The notes under the pieces: model-generated
Databases searched by the model: none
Told to the model about the DNA's origin: nothing
The model's input: the letters and a program-made list of their open reading frames with translations, nothing else
NCBI GenBank assembly: GCA_965153455.1
Contig: OZ234500.1
Location: 12,294,557-12,358,556 of the forward strand
Length of the DNA stretch: 64,000 nt
DNA from: Sphagnum compactum
Lineage: Eukaryota; Bryophyta; Sphagnopsida; Sphagnales
Direction: 5' to 3'
Made by a program: the position numbers and the translations under genes
Part shown: piece by piece, positions 59,316-64,000 of the stretch
Numbering within the stretch: position 1 is the stretch's first letter
Layout: every line of letters begins with the position of its first letter

Positions 59316-61341
59316 TTAGCCACCTTGAAAATCCATCACATTCGGTCTTCCAAATTCTGTTTTTCCAAAAACCGCATACCCAAATGTGGATTTTCCAAAT
59401 GCCTGAACACTAGGGGTCGGTTAACCTTGTGCACATTCATATTTTAAGATGTGTTGGGTGGGTATTTGATTTTTTAATAAGCATCGGTTCCGGTTCTTTC
59501 TTATTTCAGACTCAGAGAACCATGAGTTTGGTATTTGGGGGAAATCAGAATTAAAGAATTGTCAGTTGTGATCATTCCAAAACCCTCAGAGAACCATTCT
59601 GTTGCAAGAAAGAACTGGTGGATTTCTGGGTGATCATCTGATTTTTTTCAAAAAAAATGAAAACTGTGAATATATATCAGGACTGGGTATTTGATTTTTC
59701 TGAGAACTGCAATTATGAACCCTAAGAACCGCCCTGATACTCAAAGAGAGTTTGCTGCAGTTTCTAAGACCTGCCCAATTTGGGGTTTGAAGTTTGAACT
59801 TGCCATAAAGGGTGAAGCCATTAGCGCATGAGTTGCTTGTTTGTTTAGGTCCGAAGTTCAACTACTCAGCCTGGATTTAATGGAGTAAAAGGTTTTAATT
59901 CCTTAAATTTTTGTGCTAAATTTGGGAATTGGATTAGATCCCCAAAGTTCCCAATAACAAGACACCCACGACTCACATTGATCCCAAGGCCACATCCCCC
60001 AAACAAATGGCGACCTCCATTTAGCGACCTCCATTTGGGAACTTTCATATTGTCTGTGATATGTCGGCTTCACCTTCTTGGGTTGTGTGGAAGAACCCTT
60101 GATAGATACGAGTCTCTTGTGATTTGAGGGCAGCTATTTGATCTTTGGGTACATCAGAATTGTATTGTTGTAGTGTCGCTATTGATGCCACTGTTGCACT
60201 ACTAAACAGTTTGTCATCATCACTCATTAGTTGGTTGCTACCAGCAATGGATTAGTTGTCTTAGAAAGGTGCCATGAGGTGGTGGTGTATTTCCTCTGAT
60301 CACTGCAGATGGAATTCCAACAGAGCTCATGGAATTTAGTGTGTCCTTGGTTTTGGAGAACGGATTCATAACCACTACAATTGGAGCTTCCACCTGCACT
60401 AAATTATGTCATTTTTGTAGGTGTGTTTCTCTTAATGAATGATGATGATAATTTTGCTCCAACTGAAATGACTTGTGGCTGTGTTGTAGACGAATGTTTC
60501 AGTAACAAAAACAGATTCGTCTATGCAATTGGCACCCATATCTACCTACCTACTTAGTATATATCACAAGCATCACCTACATAGTAACCATTTACATTCC
60601 CTACCTAATACCTACTATACTTACTACCGTCGTACCTTGGGGGCTTCAGCATGAAATTTTGAAAAAGTTGTTTGAAATGTAAAAGTTTGATCTTTGGTCG
60701 TCTTGAGAGAGGATACTAAATAGGGGTCCACCTGATCACTAAAACAATTCAATTTTTTTGAAATAAATGTACCTTACAATAACTTTATTTCTTATTTTGA
60801 AAAACTAACAAAATGAAGGTTACATACTAAATGAAACAAATATATTCGATTACAATACAAAATTAATTTTGAAACTTGGTCACCACCAAGTTAGTATTGA
60901 AAACATTCAAATTGAAAGAAGTTGCACAATTAATAAAATTCAAATTTCATAATAGGAAAATAAACTTTATTGAACATTTCATATAAAAGTGAACACAGTG
61001 GCCACCAGGTTGTTAAACACAAAGGAGTTCACCAAGAGTTTTATACAAATTTTGAAAATGATAAATAAGTTATCACAAATGAAAAATCCACAGTTTGAAA
61101 GCATTTTTTAAACTCCCGAAAGAACATTGGTTTCAACCTTAAAAATAAAGTCAATCCTTTTTAGTATTAGAACTTTTGTGATTGTCCATCATCAAATATG
61201 CAATTACATAGGGACAATCTCAAAATAAGAAATTGTAATGGCAAACATCACTTTCTCCCTTTTAAAGCTACAAGTGAAGTCGCATAGTTTGTGAAGAACA
61301 ATTAAGTCTTTTAGTTTGTAGTATTGAAAACATACAACATT
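59316..61341. other. mixed spacer with GAACC-rich block and small ORF
   Basis: 59460-59770 carries ggttctttc, gagaacc and agaaccattctg words like the hAT-like element at 3163, but no clear termini. On the minus strand, 60227-60045 is an ATG-initiated 60-codon frame (MSDDDKLFSSATVASIATLQ onwards), acidic and gene-like in composition but unidentified. 60570-60640 resembles 9845-9910. Confidence 0.35.
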
Positions 61342-61508
61342 CATTATTACAAAATGTGAGTGAAGTTCACTAATTTCCTATTCACCTAGACCAGTAAATT
61401 CATTGCATCCCCATTAAGTCTCACTACAACCAGTGAATTCATTCAAAATCACTGCAATTAGTGAATTCATTAAAAATCCAATGAAATCACTTGACATATA
61501 GGGTTATA
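61342..61508. mobile_element. CACTA-like MITE, copy 2
   Basis: It starts cattattacaaaatgtgagtg, continues with gttcactaat, agtgaattcatt and caatgaaatcacttgacata, and ends near gggttata. It is the most diverged of the three copies and has an internally duplicated gtgaattcatt section. It lies 290 bp before copy 3. Confidence 0.55.
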
Positions 61509-61798
61509 AAGTTACAACAACCAAAATGGACATTGAAAACAAATGAAACAATTCAAAATGCATACCTAAAGAGGGCTAGGTATTTCAAGCATCGCCATTA
61601 TCATTCTTCATGTACTGCAAGAACCAAAAATATAACTTCGCAAAATAGAACTCAAACAAGGTTGAATTAGAATATTTCACATAATGTCATGATGAACTCA
61701 AACTGTCCTTATCACTGGTAATCCAATCAAAGCTAGCCATAAACGAAATGGCAAGTCCAATCATACTTTTTTTTTTAACAAAAGTTGTCACCTAAAGG

Positions 61799-61909
61799 CA
61801 CTACTACAAAATGTGGGTGCAGTTCACTAGTCCTCATTCACTAGACTGGTGAATTCACTCAAAATCCAATGAAATCACTTGGCGTACATGGACACCTTTT
61901 GTTATAGTG
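61799..61909. mobile_element. CACTA-like MITE, copy 3, 111 bp with AGG duplication
   Basis: This is the best-preserved copy: CACTACTACAAAATG at the left, and the inverted right end CACTATAACAAAAGGTG. AGG stands on both sides (61796-61798 and 61910-61912), the 3 bp duplication expected of the CACTA superfamily. The interior has gttcactagtcc, ctagactggtgaattcactc and aatgaaatcacttgg. It has no coding capacity. Confidence 0.75.
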
Positions 61910-61912
61910 AGG

Positions 61913-63144
61913 AGTCAAGGGAAAAACTACTCCACTTTGGATTTCGAAACACCTTATTGGGTTCATCATCAATTAATAACATTTGGTCTTCCTTCCCATA
62001 AGGTATACCACAACAAGCGTAATACACATGTTTCAAATCCTTTAAATAATAATAAGACGCGGATGTAATTATGCCAAAAGTCTTGGAACATTGTTCACAT
62101 CCTCAAACAAAAACAAATCGATCCAAAAAAATTTATAACATCAACATTCGAAGAACTTCTAGCACATCCTCAAATTTCATACAAAACCAAATTCCAATGT
62201 AAAAGTTTTTAAATGTCATGGAAAGGAAATGTTCCACTCCAATTCTTCCAAACATTCGAACATTCCCTTGTAGAATAGCATAATGTGGGAAATAACACAA
62301 CACACCATTCATGTTGAAAATTAACAATTTTCTCGGTCTAACAACCTACAAACATAGACATTGACACATTCAAATGCCTTTGATGATTGGATCTTCCCCC
62401 AAGGAAAGATTGAACTACAACAACAACAACACAATGTGTTAGCGAAAATGTGACAACTAGATACACTTAAAAATATCAATTGACTAGAAAATGACAAAAT
62501 GTTCTACAATTGATAAAAAAATTGCCTTGTGGACACCAAGCCATTGAAATTAGCAAGGATGATAAAATATAAACAATTGGCCAACATGTGACTAATACAA
62601 TCAATAATTTGAAATGCTTCAACATTGAAAGACAAAAGACATGGTGGCCACAAAATATATATATTGAAGGAAGATTGTTTAAAACTTTTTTTGAAATAAT
62701 ATTTATAAACAAGAATGCATGCCCAGTAGATTTTTAGGATTTAGTTGCAATTTCAACATAAAATTTGGTAGATATATGTCACAATAATCATTTAAAGAAA
62801 TTACAATTAAAATGATAACAAATATATTACATTTTTTTTTTTCAATTTTCCTTTTATATATTATGTTGCTTCACGCCTATCATTACAACTCTCAAATAAC
62901 ATTTTGTAATCAAAATCAGTACAACTTATACTATTAATGCTCCCAAAAGGATTACATTTTACATAAGTTTGAACATTAAATCCAGACAAACCAAGCAACA
63001 CCAAGTAAGGAAATACAATTGCGAACAATTCATGAGATATATCATAACAAAAATCACCAAATGATTGTAAAAATATGGCACTATAGGAATCATTAAATAT
63101 GGATTTATATGGCACATGATCTATGAACAAAATGTAGTGCCAAG
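61913..63144. other. AT-rich spacer
   Basis: A 133-codon minus frame (63262-62861) begins at GTG, is AT-driven and shows no domain, so it is not called a gene. No element boundaries are seen. Confidence 0.35.
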
Positions 63145-63262
63145 CATATGGGAAGACAACATAGTAAGAATTAATCCAACTAATCCTCACCTTGTGGCTG
63201 CCATGCATATGTGATGACAACATAGGAGCAATTAATCCAACTAATCCTCGCCTTGCAACCAC
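63145..63262. repeat. 61 bp tandem duplication
   Basis: Units starting near 63146 and 63207 share gcatatg(g/t)gaagacaacatag, aattaatccaactaatcctc and gccttg(c/t)... with a few differences. Confidence 0.7.
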
Positions 63263-64000
63263 AATAATTAAATCTAGGAAGAACTCAATGCATAATTTAA
63301 AAGAGCAATTTGCAATTTAAAAAACTTGAATCGCATTTTTACATACAAGTTGGTACATTAAAGGATCACATTCCAATTGATTTTTTTCCAATGAATTTAT
63401 GTACATTAATGGACTACATCTACTCATCTCATTAATATTTACCCAAAGTTAACAATGATGATTTTTCATTATTTAAACTATAAAGGTTTCAAGGTTTCCA
63501 CAAGTTCAATATCCCAAATTTTCTCACCAAGTAATTCCCTGAGGTCGCATTCATTTCTAGTTCTATCTTCCACGTTGACTGATGGGGTTATTGATGTGTG
63601 CACAACTAACAAATTTCAAAGAGGGATGCATGTCATCATTAGCTTGCACATGAACCAAAATGGGTCCCTCTCCTTTTTTTTTTTTAACCATTGGTTATTT
63701 TGCATTGAATATTTTTGTTTTTGGAAGCTCATTTTTTATTGTTGGACGGCTTAGTGGATTTTTTATCTCTATTCACATAACTTCACTTGCTTTTTGTCAA
63801 TTGGAGGCAAACATAGAGGAATTTTGTTACCCTTTATATCGTTTTCCTTTGTGTTTTCATCATCTTCTTCCCCTCCAAATTGATGTCATCACTTATTTGA
63901 ATGCCAATTAATGTCATACAGAAAACATTCTGACTCATGTCAGTTACCAAATCTTGTGTCACCATTCCAAAATATATACAAAGACATACCAAAAAGATGA
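63263..64000. other. end of window, no supported gene
   Basis: Two overlapping plus frames (63455-63754 and 63660-63911) are driven by T-rich sequence (tccttttttttttttaacc) and carry no domain. Confidence 0.35.

Noticed and set aside
59404-59790. Complete second copy of the hAT-like element at 3163
   Set aside because: It shares GAACC/GGTTC words, but no paired CAGTGTT termini or flanking duplication could be found.
62861-63262. 133-codon minus-strand frame
   Set aside because: GTG start; it overlaps a 61 bp tandem duplication and AT-rich DNA; no domain.

Overview
The window looks like nuclear DNA of a large, repeat-rich seed-plant genome, possibly a gymnosperm; that narrower guess is inference. 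The signs are one intact class III peroxidase gene with the classical plant four-exon layout, Arabidopsis-type TTTAGGG telomere-like repeats, plant-type CACTA, hAT-like and LINE elements, long AT-rich intergenic stretches, and premature stops in old elements that fit C-to-T decay at methylated sites. Nothing points to a bacterial or organellar origin. Several long open frames open only from GTG or TTG, so ATG starts were checked by hand.

Layout. 0-10 kb: AT-rich repeats, including a 700 bp hAT-like non-autonomous element (3163-3862) and a CTTAG/CCTAGG-rich degenerate array (about 5.3-6.5 kb). 10.1-11.3 kb: a minus-strand gene for a predicted secreted, internally repeated protein of 234 aa with no family I recognise; this is the most interesting coding object. 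11.5-13.1 kb: tandem and inverted repeats. 14.2-22.3 kb: a decayed LINE (ORF1-like region, endonuclease, reverse transcriptase) split by a 3585 bp CACTA-type transposon (17059-20643). The CACTA element has matching termini and a TTA duplication, and it carries a minisatellite and a second tandem array. 22.3-28.5 kb: degraded sequence without genes. 28.6-30.7 kb: a short inverted-repeat element, a GTAC-rich promoter motif pair, the peroxidase gene (29178-30648, four exons, 349 aa), then an (AT)n tract and four telomere-type units.

30.8-49 kb: almost entirely AT-rich transposon debris. It contains two oppositely oriented copies of a ~0.8 kb TIR element (32842-33630 and 40149-41533, the second with a nested 605 bp insertion), a decayed hAT transposase (39.2-39.8 kb), a solo CACTA left end (44577) and members of a short CACTA-like MITE family. 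49.5-51.2 kb: a GC-richer island with gene-like but unresolved short ORFs. 55.0-57.2 kb: a minus-strand gene cluster, with a small two-or-more-exon gene for a conserved plant membrane protein (57116 downwards) and an unidentified coding-like segment. 57.3-64 kb: AT-rich sequence with a copia-gag-like ORF and two more MITE copies.

The two confident host genes do not form a pathway. The peroxidase acts in the apoplast or cell wall, and the 234 aa protein is predicted to enter the secretory route. Everything else is mainly a layered record of transposon insertion, with insertion order readable at two nested sites.
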